Shown: positions 11,141 to 22,391 of the stretch, piece after piece
How the letters are laid out: each line of letters starts with the position of its first letter
How positions within the stretch are numbered: position 1 is the first letter of the stretch
NCBI GenBank assembly: GCA_028023455.1
Contig: JAQFVV010006197.1
Span: 17,665,254 to 17,729,253 of the forward strand
DNA: 64,000 bases
From: Epiperipatus broadwayi
Taxonomy: Eukaryota > Onychophora > Udeonychophora > Euonychophora > Peripatidae
Direction: 5' to 3'
Made by a program: the position numbers and the translations under genes
The notes under the pieces: generated by a model
Told to the model about the DNA's origin: nothing
The model's database searches: none
What the model saw: the letters and a program-made list of their open reading frames with translations, nothing else

Positions 11141-14100
11141 TGTGCCGGTCAAAATATGCTTATTCATCTAACATGAGCTGGAACTCACAAAATGTACTTC
11201 AAACCCAGTCGAGCCCGAGATTTTGGTCAGGGACCAGCCCGGATTCGAACCCACTCTCCAAGCCCCAGGTCAACACCTAATGGACAACATAACAATGATG
11301 GCACACGAGAATTAATTCTTAATCCGGCCCGCTAGCAAAACGGAGAAAACAATAAGACTCATGGACTTAAACATATATATATAAACACTTAAATACTAGA
11401 GACATTCCAAAGATAAAATCTAATATATTAATTTAATAGGGGTTTTACTAATGAATAGCTATGGGCAATTAGTGAATTGGATTGATCTAATAATGAGACA
11501 GAAACTAATAGATAATGAATTATAAAATATATTTATTGACAAATTTCATATGTATCTTGATATAACATTATTTAGCACGTAGGCATTTTATTTATAAAAT
11601 AACATTTCACTAGGCCGTTTGAACAATAATTGATACGTTGGCAAATAGGTTTGTTGATATTATTTAATGGAGCCATTTATCATGCTATACAACTAATCAC
11701 TACATTAACTTATTAGTTATGCCCTTTTTATAATCAGTTCGAGTGGCTATTATACATGAAATCAAACCAAGTCTGGAGTGAAGCTTAATAATACATCTAA
11801 TTATAATAAATTTATATATTAAATATGGGCTTATAAAGCATCCCAGATAGCTTTAGATTGAATGGGTTTTTATGAATGCTTCGGTTCAATGCCGAAGATT
11901 GCATATTAGGGAGGCAGAGTTGGCTGTAGAGATTTTACTAATACGCTAGGCGCAAGTAAAATATAATAATAAAGTTGCTCTGCGGATGGAAGAATAGTTT
12001 TAGGGTTTTCGTGACAAACACCGGTTTACCCAATAACCGGTCATCATGCTGCTAAAAAGGGAACCTTTATTTGGTTCATAAGAAGTGGGGGACTTACGTG
12101 CTAATCTGGCCTGTAGCTCAGACTTCGCTACTGCACTACCCATAAAAGAGGAAGATGGGCTGGACTTACTGTGGCTCCATCTTATATATATAAAACAGCA
12201 CAATGAGAAAATATTAATAAATTCCACATCCGCCAAGCCGAGGGATATTATAAATTAATACTATACATCAAATGAACACTAGTTTATCAGATCAAAAGAG
12301 CCAACTCTTCTGTAGCATGAGAAATACGATATGCTACTGACGGGAATATATATATATATATATACAAGCTTTACTTTATCCCGTTCAATCTCTTTAGTTA
12401 TCTATAACTCCTAAACTTTTAAAAGGGAAAAGTATATTTAATAAGGGACTTATGAATACTTTACTAAAAAATATACTTATGATTACACTCCAGGCTAGTT
12501 TAAAAAAATATACTATGTAACAGTCAGAATCGTCTATCTCGCTAACACACTGCAGAATTCAAACCCCAGACACGAAACTGAACATTCTAGGAGAGGTTGC
12601 CTTCTAGATATACTAAGTTCGAATCTAAAGTCCAAATTTCACAGCGCCATCTACGTGATAACGCATCTGCTGCCACTACTAGTATAATCTTTGACCGGTG
12701 CCTGGTGGTCAGGGAGAAACAAAAGACTATACTAAAAGAAGCTTGGGTGGCTAATTAACGTCTATGGATTTACAAAAGAAATGCAGAATATATATATATA
12801 TAGACCGAGGCAGTGATAGGAATCAGTAAAATAAGAGATCAAATTTAGTTTTAAATAATTTCACAAAATTTATTTATATAAATTATAACGCCACTGTCTG
12901 CTTATATGAGACAGGGACGCGTATTAAATAATTGTTGGCATTATATTCCAATAAAGGACAAAAGGGTTTTAAAGCAAAGTGATATATTCTATTCCTCGGG
13001 TTAATAGCATTATGATAATGTGCTTGATGAGATAGGAACATGTGCGAGGTTGAAAAGCCACATTTTATATTTATATTAGTTAATTAATAAATGACCAAAT
13101 ATCAATGAGCACAAACATGTCGCCGCTATTTAGAAATTAGGTTTTCGAAACTGCACGAAATGACACTATAATAACTAATAATTCGAAGATTTTAAATTAT
13201 ATCTGTTTAAAAAAACATATTGGTAATTAAATGCATGCTGTTTCGAAACGTAGGTATAACTAATAATTATTAAAATAATCAAAAAGAAAGCAAATATACT
13301 GCAGTGATTAAGCTATATAGCAAAATATTGGATTAATAAAGAAAAACGAGCAAAATTATTACATTTTATAGAATTTAAATATTATTTCGAAAACAATTTA
13401 GAAAGGAGTTTACAATGTTGAATTAATAAAGAAATTAGCAAAATATTTCATTTTATAGAATTTAAATATTATTTCGAAAACAATTTAGAAAGAATTTACA
13501 ATACTATGGTTAGCTAACCTGATTTTGAAGAAATAATGGTTGTTTTTGAAATTCACACAGCTCTGTGATTTTGATATTAAAACAATTCTCCTGTAGTTAG
13601 ACTGGAAATATTCGAACTGGAATGAAGGTTAGTTCTTTGGCGGCTTATGGCATGTTCTGTTTAGTTGGGAGACGATTTTAAAATGGTGTTGGAACGAAAG
13701 CTAGTCCCTTTCAGCGGCTTACAGCATCTTTTATTTGGTATAAGCTTGTTGGTTGTTGCTTCGGCATTGGAGGGATTGAACTTCGGCATTCCATCACGGG
13801 AACGGCAGCAAACTTTTGCTGGACATGGTAAAATTAAACAATTTATAACTTGGATAGTAATAGCTCTTCAAAAGCAAGATGGAGTATCTCTTCCCACTTA
13901 AAATAAGGCCTATTTATATATTTTTCACCATAGCCTTAACACCTTTTTGTAATTTTGTTTGCCTCGGGACCAATTGACTTTTAATTAAAACAAAATAATA
14001 TAATCTAATTTTTACTACTGATAAAGTCTCCAAGGTGTTATATTTAATTTACTTAAAAAATTATTAAAATATATAACTTGTATAATTTGATTCAGTTTCA

Positions 14101-14803
14101 TTAATTAAATTCCTTTTTAGGTGTTATAAAATGTTAAAGCTTAGCAGAAGGAATGGTATTCTGATTTAACGATAAAGTCTTTTGTTGAAACCAAAATCAA
14201 TCAGTAAACAGATTTTATATTTACCCAGGTGCGGTCACTAATTGATTTCTTGTTTACACAAAATTCTCATTTTTGATTATAAACGGATTTCTATTTTACT
14301 GAAATAAATAACTTTTAACATATTTGTTTTTACAAAATAACAAATTGGACAGATTTACAAAAATACTTTAGTTTCTGTTATATATATATAAAACATTAAA
14401 TCAGAAAACCATTAAATATATTTTAAAGAAAATGTTTTACATTATTTCTTTTTTATTTAAACTTAAATATATATATACGAATCATTTTGCCATTATTCCA
14501 AGGTTTAAATTATCCATCCACATACGAAATAATAGCGAATATAATTAAGAATTGACTGAAAATTTATAAAACATTTTATAATAATTTATGAACCTTTCTA
14601 CGCTATAATTTTATTAAATCTGTCTAATTATAGCGTATTTTCGTATGTAAATGGATGATGCCATTCAAGCGGCCATGACAGCAAAGTTTTCCCGCTCGAC
14701 TTATATATAACATTTTTACATTTAAAATAGGTTCGAAACTATCAGACGAGTAGGTCATTAGGTTGATAGTGAAACGGAAAGAGATTGGAAGCTTTCTGTT
14801 TCA
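11141..14803 (-). repeat. 3' LTR of element 2 (copy A)
   Basis: 3663 bp. It matches copy B apart from small differences, the two insertions in B, and a block of about 0.54 kb (about 12505-13045) that B lacks. It contains a hairpin (14512-14657) also present in B. The short frames at 12000-12236 and 13665-13901 are not protein genes: they are LTR sequence and their translations match nothing recognised. Confidence 0.75.
14512..14657. repeat. Hairpin conserved in both LTRs of element 2
   Basis: Imperfect inverted arms (ATCCATCCACATACGAAA near 14512; TTTCGTATGTAAATGGAT near 14638) enclose about 80 bp. The second copy lies at about 24765-24909. Confidence 0.6.
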
Positions 14804-15094
14804 TATCAGTAAACTTGTGAAAAAAAAAAAACAAATAAAAAAAATGACTTTACTCATATAAACACGGAGCTAAATTATGGCTTCTTTCAAAATATAACTC
14901 CTGGCCTAATCCTACACTAAACTTATGGTAATACATCATACTAGATTACACTATCATAATACATTTAGTGCTTCTAACAATTATCAACACATATAATGAA
15001 ATCATCAGTTATTAGTAAATATTTTAAACTTAAACAGATATATACCCAAATGAGTATACATCTTGGTCAAAATAATGGATATGTTTATATATAT

Positions 15095-16896
15095 TGTAAC
15101 AGTCACGGGACGATCGAAAAGCTCCAACTTCCCTTTCACTTATATATGTAATGGGGAATTCTTATTATTCAAAATCGTCCACCTTCTGCTACCTCAAGCA
15201 GAGAGAAATACGGAAACAGACGAGCCGATTTCCATACTTGACCGAATCTGTACGTTATACGGATATAACCTCCAGATTATTTTTCCCGATCAACTTTCTC
15301 CCGGCTGCTGTAAGATATTACAGTTACAGCGCTTGGCTAATTTATAAATTTTACAGGATAAAATCCTGCACCATCAACGTTTCACGTGTTAATCTCATAA
15401 CTAAAAGAATGCAAAAAGTGAAATAATATTTCTACCCCCCTAGTATTAGACTATTTGTGGAGTGGCGAAGAATGAGACAAGACAGATTTAAATAAATTAA
15501 TATATTTTTAATACTAACAAATAATTTGATAATAAGACATAAGAAACATTAACATAAAATTAAACATATTATACTCTATAGTGCTATAAGGAAACAAATA
15601 CTTGAAATTCTTATAAATAAATACTTGAAATCATTATAAATGCTGTCACATTTATAACTCGTTAGCCTAGCTGTCTATCAAAAGAATGTCATTACCATTC
15701 ATGAAAGGCATTTGGCCATTGTCTATGGAATTTATGTGCACATTTGACGATATATAAAATAATATTTAAGTTACCTAGGGTTTAGTCTTTGAGTTCATTC
15801 CGACGTGTTGTCGACCGTCACGTGGATTATCCACTTCTTTAGGAGGGACGGTCGTAGCTTATATTTGGCGGGATGTAGCTTCTTGGTTAATAAGGCATGG
15901 AGGACGAGGCATCACAGGTCGGGCCACTACAGGATTCCATAGGCAGGCGTTACTACCGTAGCTGTTACATTATTGCAGAACCATTGGTACAGAAGTCGGG
16001 ATTGACCGCGATCATGATGGCCTTAGCCGGTCATACTATATGAGATATCGACAGTAAAAGTCATGTTGGTTAGCTATATCGGCTGATTCTTGGAGCCGCG
16101 ATTTTTTCACCTTGTCGACTCGAAGTCTCAAGCTCTAATCTCTCCTTTAATCTCCTTAGCTCTCCACCTAATTTTTTCTTTTTTAATTAAAACATTCCAA
16201 TGGTCTTTGTCCTTTAGATTCTTTGTTTCCACTTGTTGTTGACACCTCCCATGCTATGCCTTCGGCCATATGTAACTTTATTTTATATGATTTTATAACA
16301 CTACGTACATTTTATTTATTTCCTTATTTTTTCTTTGATTACTTACACAAATTTTAACGCATGTTTTTCTTTATTTCTTATTTACATTTTAGTAATCATT
16401 TTTTATCTAATTCTTGCTTTAACCCTACTCCATAAAACCTGCATTTCGTTTTATCGTCAAATGTGTACTTTGAAGCCCAGATTCTTATTTTTTCGAACAT
16501 ATTAATTTTCTAGGTTTTTCTTTCCGCGCTATCGAAGTTTTTTCTTTCCCCCCCTTTTTTTTTTTTTTTAAACTTTACTTTTCATAAATCATATTTTACT
16601 ACATGTTTTATTTATGTTTCTTTACTGCTTTAACTTTCCTACCGTATGCTGGTAGTATTATAATTTAATATTTACTTTTATCAAAATTCGGACTTTGACT
16701 AGCAAAAGATAACGATCTTGTTAACTCTAGTTCCCTCTCTTTCTCTTTGTTGTGCTAATTTTCAACATTTCTTGGTTTTGTTAATTTCCAAGCTCGTTTT
16801 TTTTTCTTATTTATTTCTTTCTTTCCAACCCTAACATTTCTAATTTGCGGATGTTTTGTAGGTACATGTGTGACCACAGTATGTGCGCTCATCACA
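15095..16896 (-). mobile_element. Candidate solo LTR inside element 2
   Basis: Starts TGTAACAGTCACGGG preceded by ATAT (15091-15094) and ends CATCACA followed by ATAT (16897-16900), giving TG...CA ends and a possible 4-bp duplication. The start resembles the TGTxxCxGTC edge of the other giant LTRs. AT repeats make a chance ATAT match easy and no second copy is in the window. Two overlapping frames at 15063-15426 are not convincing genes. Confidence 0.38.
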
Positions 16897-17075
16897 ATAT
16901 ATATATATAAAATATAATGCGTGTAATATATAAAGGGTATATAGATAATATATGGATAAAATATAAAGTGTATAATATATAAAGTGTATATAGATAAAAT
17001 ATATGGATCAAATATAAAGTGTATAATATATAAAGTGCATAGATAAAATGTAAAGTGTATAATATATCAAGGTTA
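16897..17075. repeat. Minisatellite of ATAAAGTGTATAATAT units
   Basis: Irregular tandem copies of a TATAAAGTGTATA-type unit, with a higher-order period of about 50 bp, between the candidate solo LTR and the coiled-coil gene. Confidence 0.6.
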
Positions 17076-17238
17076 TATATGTAAAAGGTCAGATCCTCAC
17101 AAGAAAATTAACAATTTAAATAGGATCTGGGGGTTGTTTAAGGAGTAAATCCATGCCGGGGTTGAAACAATATCCCAATAGATCATCATCATCAGTTGTT
17201 CAACCGTCTTCATATTTTTTTTTCAACCTCACAGGAGA

Positions 17239-17802
17239 TCACTTAGGGTGCATTGCCAAACTTCGTGCGAATTCGCTGCCTTCATACGGTATCTCATTAT
17301 GCAGTTCGAGATCCTTTTCTTCAAACTTGGGTTTCTGTTCTGCTACAGATAACTTACTAGTATTTTCTATAGGAGTTTCTTGGCATGGGGTGTCTAGATG
17401 CTCTGTCTTATTTGTGTCAACCACGTTTATTTGTGTACATTTTACATTATTTTCCTTTTCAGTGGTATTTTCTTTAGTAAGTGCTTTTTCACATTCCTTG
17501 CTTTGACTTTGCATCGCTTGGGATTCATTCTTTTCCAACCCAACTTGTTCTTCATACAGAGAAAACATGTTATTTTCATAATTAAGCTGGCACTTATGTT
17601 CATTTAAAAAGTCATTTTCTTTGATTATGGAACTTTGCTGATCGACTTTGGCTTTCCCCTCTCTAAAATTATTTTCAGTATCATCTTCAGTTTGGCCAAT
17701 AACTTGCACTAACTCCTGTCTATTGAGTTTGTTAGCTTGGTAATCACTAGCAAAGTTGCTTTCCTTTTTTCTCTCTTCTTTCGTTTCTGCTGCATCTCTC
17801 AA
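17239..17802 (-). pseudogene. Element 2 acidic ORF, probable continuation of gag-like gene
   Basis: 187 codons, very rich in Glu, Lys, Asn and Ser, beginning MRDAAETKEERKKESN. No zinc knuckle, protease or capsid motif is seen. It overlaps the end of the upstream frame (17799-18386) by a few bases in another frame, so the pair is probably one gene split by a frameshift rather than two genes. It is the only long coding potential on this strand in element 2. A structural (gag-like) role is inferred from position after the 5' LTR and leader. An overlapping + strand frame (17153-17506) is a shadow. Confidence 0.45.
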
Positions 17803-18386
17803 TTCTGGAATACATGCTGTGATAATGTTTTTTCTTTGTCGGCTACTTGACTTCTTTGTAGCAGGTTTTCTTTTATTTCATATATTTCCTCTCTGATCTC
17901 CCTTTGGGCTTCTTCATACTCTTGCAATTTACTGTTAAATTCTGCCCCTACTTTAAAGACCCTTTCTTTCAAATTCTTTTCCTGACACTCTACCTTCTCT
18001 ACTAAGGCCATGACTTCTTTAATTATAACCCTATCTTGATTATTTTCCACTTGACTTGTCTGTAACATTTCTTTAAATTCTCCCCTAATTTTTTCAGATT
18101 TCTTCTGGCAGCTGGTTGACAATTCCTGTAAACCTTGGCACAATATTTTCTCCAAGTGTATATCTCTCTCTGTCATCTCTTGTCTAAATTCTTTGACTAG
18201 GGCCTCAAATCTTTGCTCAATTTTCTGATCTCTTTCCTCCATTTTCTGATCCCTTTCCTCCATTTTCTGATCCATTTTCTCTGCATCCTGTCTAAGCTGT
18301 CTCAGCAACCAATTCAAATCCCAGCCTTCCTGTTTAATCTCCATCGGTGTCTGTTCCGATATTTCTGTAACTAAATTCTCTGGCAT
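17799..18386 (-). CDS. Element 2 coiled-coil gag-like protein
   Basis: 195 codons starting MPENLVTEISEQTP. Residues about 35-60 contain a thrice-repeated heptad MEERDQK, and most of the protein is charged and heptad-rich, predicting a long coiled coil. This arrangement resembles the N-terminal coiled-coil part of some Ty3/gypsy-type gag proteins, but no capsid homology can be claimed by eye. It lies about 0.9 kb downstream (on the - strand) of LTR B, behind a leader containing TGGCGCCC. The following frame (17239-17802) probably continues it after a frameshift. Alternative: an unrelated accessory gene of the element. Confidence 0.5.
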   Translation of the reverse strand: MPENLVTEISEQTPMEIKQEGWDLNWLLRQLRQDAEKMDQKMEERDQKMEERDQKIEQRFEALVKEFRQEMTERDIHLEKILCQGLQELSTSCQKKSEKIRGEFKEMLQTSQVENNQDRVIIKEVMALVEKVECQEKNLKERVFKVGAEFNSKLQEYEEAQREIREEIYEIKENLLQRSQVADKEKTLSQHVFQN

Positions 18387-18456
18387 AGCTACAGGTTTTT
18401 ATTATCTTGTACAATCCTTTCAAAATTATTATTATTTTGTACCTAATAAATATTTG

Positions 18457-18520
18457 ATTTTTATAACTTTTATACTTTTAATATGGCTGTTATAACTTTT
18501 ATACTTTTAATATGGCTGTT
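18457..18520. repeat. Two tandem copies of a 30-bp unit
   Basis: The unit TTATAACTTTTATACTTTTA plus ATATGGCTG is repeated head to tail in the element 2 leader. Confidence 0.7.
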
Positions 18521-19135
18521 TGTTGCTCTCCCCCTTCAAGAACGACTCGTTCACTTCCATCCCAACTCTATGCCTAACTCACTAATATATCTATAAGCCT
18601 ACACCATTTTGATGCCCGTCCAACATATAACAATCAAGAAAAAAAAATTTCGTCTCCCTACTTTTTATTTTATTTATTTAATAAAGTATACAAAACCTTT
18701 TTATTTTTTTTTAAAAAATCCCTTCTTTTTTGTAACTTTAATAAAGTATACGAAAACTAAAAAAAAAAAAAAAATTTTTCTGTCTATATATCTAAAATAT
18801 AACACATATTTTAATATTAAAAATGACTTAATAAAACTTAACTCACCCCCGCGGTCTCTTTTTCCAGCAGTTTTTTAATATATATATACTTAAATAGTTC
18901 ATGCTTATGACCTAATTCCGTTTACCTGTCTGCACCAATTTCAAACCTTTTAACTTTTGGTTAATTTAACCTTATTTTTATATATATATATTTCTTACTC
19001 ATTCTAAATCACTCCAATTCATAAAAATACTTTGATAAAACGAGACTCCTCTTTTCTTTTAATCTAAATTTCTTTTCTCTGCTCCCTAATGACAAATTTA
19101 TAAGAGGATGACTTATAATTTGATCAATCATCCTC

Positions 19136-19143
19136 GGGCGCCA
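19136..19143 (-). promoter_or_regulatory. TGGCGCCC motif in the element 2 leader
   Basis: On the - strand the leader reads TGGCGCCCGAGG, a sequence typical of tRNA primer-binding sites of LTR retroelements. It lies 133 bp inside the apparent LTR edge instead of adjacent to it. The same motif occurs in element 3 (35784-35791). Confidence 0.45.
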
Positions 19144-19641
19144 GTTACTAGTGAACAGGAAAGACACAAAATAAATTTTTTTGCTATATACACACAAAAG
19201 TCCATAACTCAGGGCATGTAGGTGTTTCTATCGAAGCCACACGATGGGTGTCTAAACACGGAAAAAAAAAACCCTATGTGCCGGTCAAAATATGCTTATC
19301 CATCTAACACGAGCTGGAACTCACAAAATGTACTTCAGGTCAGGGACCAGCCCGGATTGGAACCCACTCTCCAAGCGCCAGGTCAAACACCTAATGGACA
19401 ACATAACAATGATGGCCATGAGAATTAATTCTTAATCCGACCCGCTAGCAAAATGGAGAAAACAATAATACTCATGGACTTAAACATATATATAAACACT
19501 TAAATACTAGAGACATTCCAAAGATAAAATCTAATATATTAATTTAATAGGGGTTTTACTAATGAATAGCTATGGGCAATTAGTGAATTGGATTGATCTA
19601 ATAATGAGACAGAAACTAATAGATAATGAATTATAAAATAT

Positions 19642-21777
19642 TGAACCGAATTGAAATCCGTTTCAATGGTGTTATTACCAAAAATATTTATTAAGCTTTT
19701 AATTTTCATTAAACGTTTAATGTTTAAATTTTATTATTATTTAAAAAAGAATACGTGTATCAAAATACACAAGTGTTTATATGTAAAACGCTTCATTTCA
19801 ATGTTTATCGATTTATTTTAAAATAGTTTTCATATACCGCTTGTTTTTACTTTAAATCAATTAATTAAAAAACAAGCAACCTAGCTAATTACATTCCTGT
19901 GGGTTTTATTTTAATAGTGGAGATTTGATTTTTATGTAGTTGTTTTCATTTCAATAATCCCTGGGTAGAATTCCTAGATTAGATTGAGTGGGAGATTAAT
20001 ATTTGCCCTGCCTAAGGCATAGAAATTGGACAAGGAATGTGTTTCACGGGAAATAGAGCAACGTATAAATAGCCCCGAAAATTTGGAGTGAGAGTTAATT
20101 CATTATTCGTAACTAGACAAGCTGTTTTTCAAGTGAAAGTTTACATCAGCGCGGACATTTAAATTCTTAAAGGACATCAGCTGTTATTAAATACTTTTGC
20201 TTGCAACAAGATGAAAAATTCTATACGTGTTATCACCACCCGAATGACTTGCTAACTCAACAAAAGACGGATCCCTGACTTCCAAATTTGCTCCAGTAAT
20301 GCCTTAAACACCTAGAAGAAGCCGGAACCTCTTTACATCTACCTTGCTGTCTAAAGACCTGAAAATGAACTAAAATAATAGTGCGCACTCTACGTGAACA
20401 TTGCTTTTACCGAAAGGTAACAATTTTCGTTTTTATTCTTCCCAGGGTAAATTAATTCTCATTAAATCTCCGCTCAGTCTAATCATAAATATGTATTCAT
20501 AAGCTTAAGTAATTTATATAGCCTCATATTTAATATTTGCTGTGTTTTCTAATATTTTGTAGTGCGTCTTGGAATCTTAGTTTTAAGATTCCAAGTTGCT
20601 TTCAATTTTTGTTTATTGGAGAGTGACGAGTGAGTTTTCTATTTTTATGTATTTTTATAAATGCTTTGGCAGTCGTGCCTTTTAAATGCATACCTGTAAT
20701 TATGTTAATATTCAATAATTAATTTTAAACTGTTTGCCCTATTGCTAAACCTCCAAAAATCTTTTGGCTGGTGACTTTATTGTCTAATTTTCTGCAGGTG
20801 GAGATTTCGTTTTTTATATCTCTAAAAGCGGAAATTAGAATTGTTTTTTCTTTGTAATTTTATGTCGTTAGCAGGAAGATAAAATTTATCCATGTTTAAA
20901 TTACAGGTGAGCAATACTTTCGTTCTGCTAGAGTATTTAAACTTTTAATATTTCGTACTCATGTGCACTCTCCGATAGATTTCTTTTTGTATTTATTATG
21001 TGTGCTTTAAATTTATCAGAGCGTGTACTCAGAATTTGTTTGTATTTATTTTCTTTAAATGCTGGGGCAGACGTAACTGTTTTTCTAATTATTTACTTGT
21101 CCCTTATTGAGACCTTTAATTATTAATTTTAAGTAATTTTCGCCAATCATTTGGCTGGGATTCACCAGTTTTTAATTGTTTTACTCCCTTTCAATCTTAT
21201 TTTTCAGTTGTTCTTGAGGTGGATCAATCACCGTTATTTTAAACGTAGTAATAGGTGCAGTTCATACCAATATAAGGACATTTGAGGTTTAGATCTCGAA
21301 AAGCTCATCGGCACTGGCTTCTTTGATCTATTTCAAGGACGTATTGTTTGAATATCTGAAAGTGAGAACCAATGTTTGGATGAATCCTCTGCTGAATGAA
21401 ATTTGCTTCCTCCCTTTTAACTTTGTTTATTAGAGAATCAGTAGATCTGCCAGATCATTGCATTTAGTCTTTCTGGTACACGCCTGAGCTAATCATATTT
21501 GTTAACTTATAAACTTTTCTTACAAGTTATTCTTCTCTGAATAAAATTTTATTAAATATGTTTAAACTTAATTTGGCTGACGTTTGTCTTGGTGTTTTTG
21601 TCTCAATTGTCTAAACAATTTAAGATCTCTTGTTTCTCCCCGAGTCTAGTCGTCGCAAACCATCATCATCATCTATTCTGATCACAGTAAACAAATTTTC
21701 CAGACACATAGTGGTCTGGTGGCACCCTCTGTATCAGAATAGATTGATAGACAAAAGTAAAACCTTTCATCCGGCAC
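19642..21777 (+). mobile_element. Solo-LTR-like element nested in LTR B
   Basis: Insertion proved by comparison with LTR A, which reads straight through the site. AATAT is duplicated (19637-19641 and 21778-21782). The insert begins TGAACCG and ends GGCAC, close to TG...CA. It contains a TATAAATA box (20064) about 420 bp from its start and AATAAA (21540), in the order expected for U3 and R of a + oriented LTR. There is no open frame. No second copy is present here to define the ends, so a solo LTR is the best but not the only reading. Confidence 0.62.
20064..20071 (+). promoter_or_regulatory. TATA box of the nested solo LTR
   Basis: ACGTATAAATAGCCCCG is a strong TATA element in a locally GC-richer context, inside the 2.1-kb insertion. 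Confidence 0.5.
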
Positions 21778-21867
21778 AATATATTTATTGACAAATTTCA
21801 TATGTATCTTGATATAACATTATTTAGCACGCAGGCATTTTATTTATAAAGTAACATTTCACTAGGC

Positions 21868-22391
21868 CAGTGGTCTTCAACCTTTTCACACCTGCGGACC
21901 AGTAAAAATAAGGATAAGTTTCCGCGGACCAGCAAAAATAAGGATAAGATTTCGCAGACCGGCAGAAGTCTATAGATAAATTTTCTTAAAGATAATCAGA
22001 ATTGTTATAACTGATCAAAACAACGTTAAATATATAAGATAAAGTTATATATATATATATGGAGTTTAGATAATAAAAAACTTTTTTTAAAATTTTTTTA
22101 GAAAAGTAATAAAAAATTTAATTCAACCCCCCCCCCCCCCATAAACATCTGTGATAATTAGAAAAACATTAATTTTTGAATGATTGATTAGATTTTTTTT
22201 CGTTCTGTTTTTTTTTTTTTAATTGGGTAAAAATGAGATGAAAAAATAAATAAAAATTGGCTATATTAATTAAAAGTTTAAACTCTTATTATTTATTATT
22301 ACAAACTTTTTACTGCCCGTCTAGCACGCGGACCTGCAGAAAAGTTCTGCGGCCTGGCACCGGGCCACGGACCAAGGGTTGAAGAACACTG
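21868..22391. mobile_element. hAT-type MITE with 8-bp target duplication
   Basis: 524 bp, starting CAGTGGTCTTCAACC and ending GGTTGAAGAACACTG, imperfect terminal inverted repeats of the hAT (Charlie-like) kind. CACTAGGC is present on both sides (21860-21867 and 22392-22399) and occurs once at the matching place in LTR A (about 11610). It encodes no protein and carries the same poly-C run as its longer relative at 6848. Confidence 0.9.

Noticed and set aside
13665-13901. 78-codon frame in LTR A
   Set aside because: The corresponding part of LTR B (about 23940) is changed and shortened; this is LTR sequence, not a gene.
16897-17075. CRISPR-like array
   Set aside because: Repeats are irregular AT minisatellite units with no unique spacers, in a eukaryotic context.
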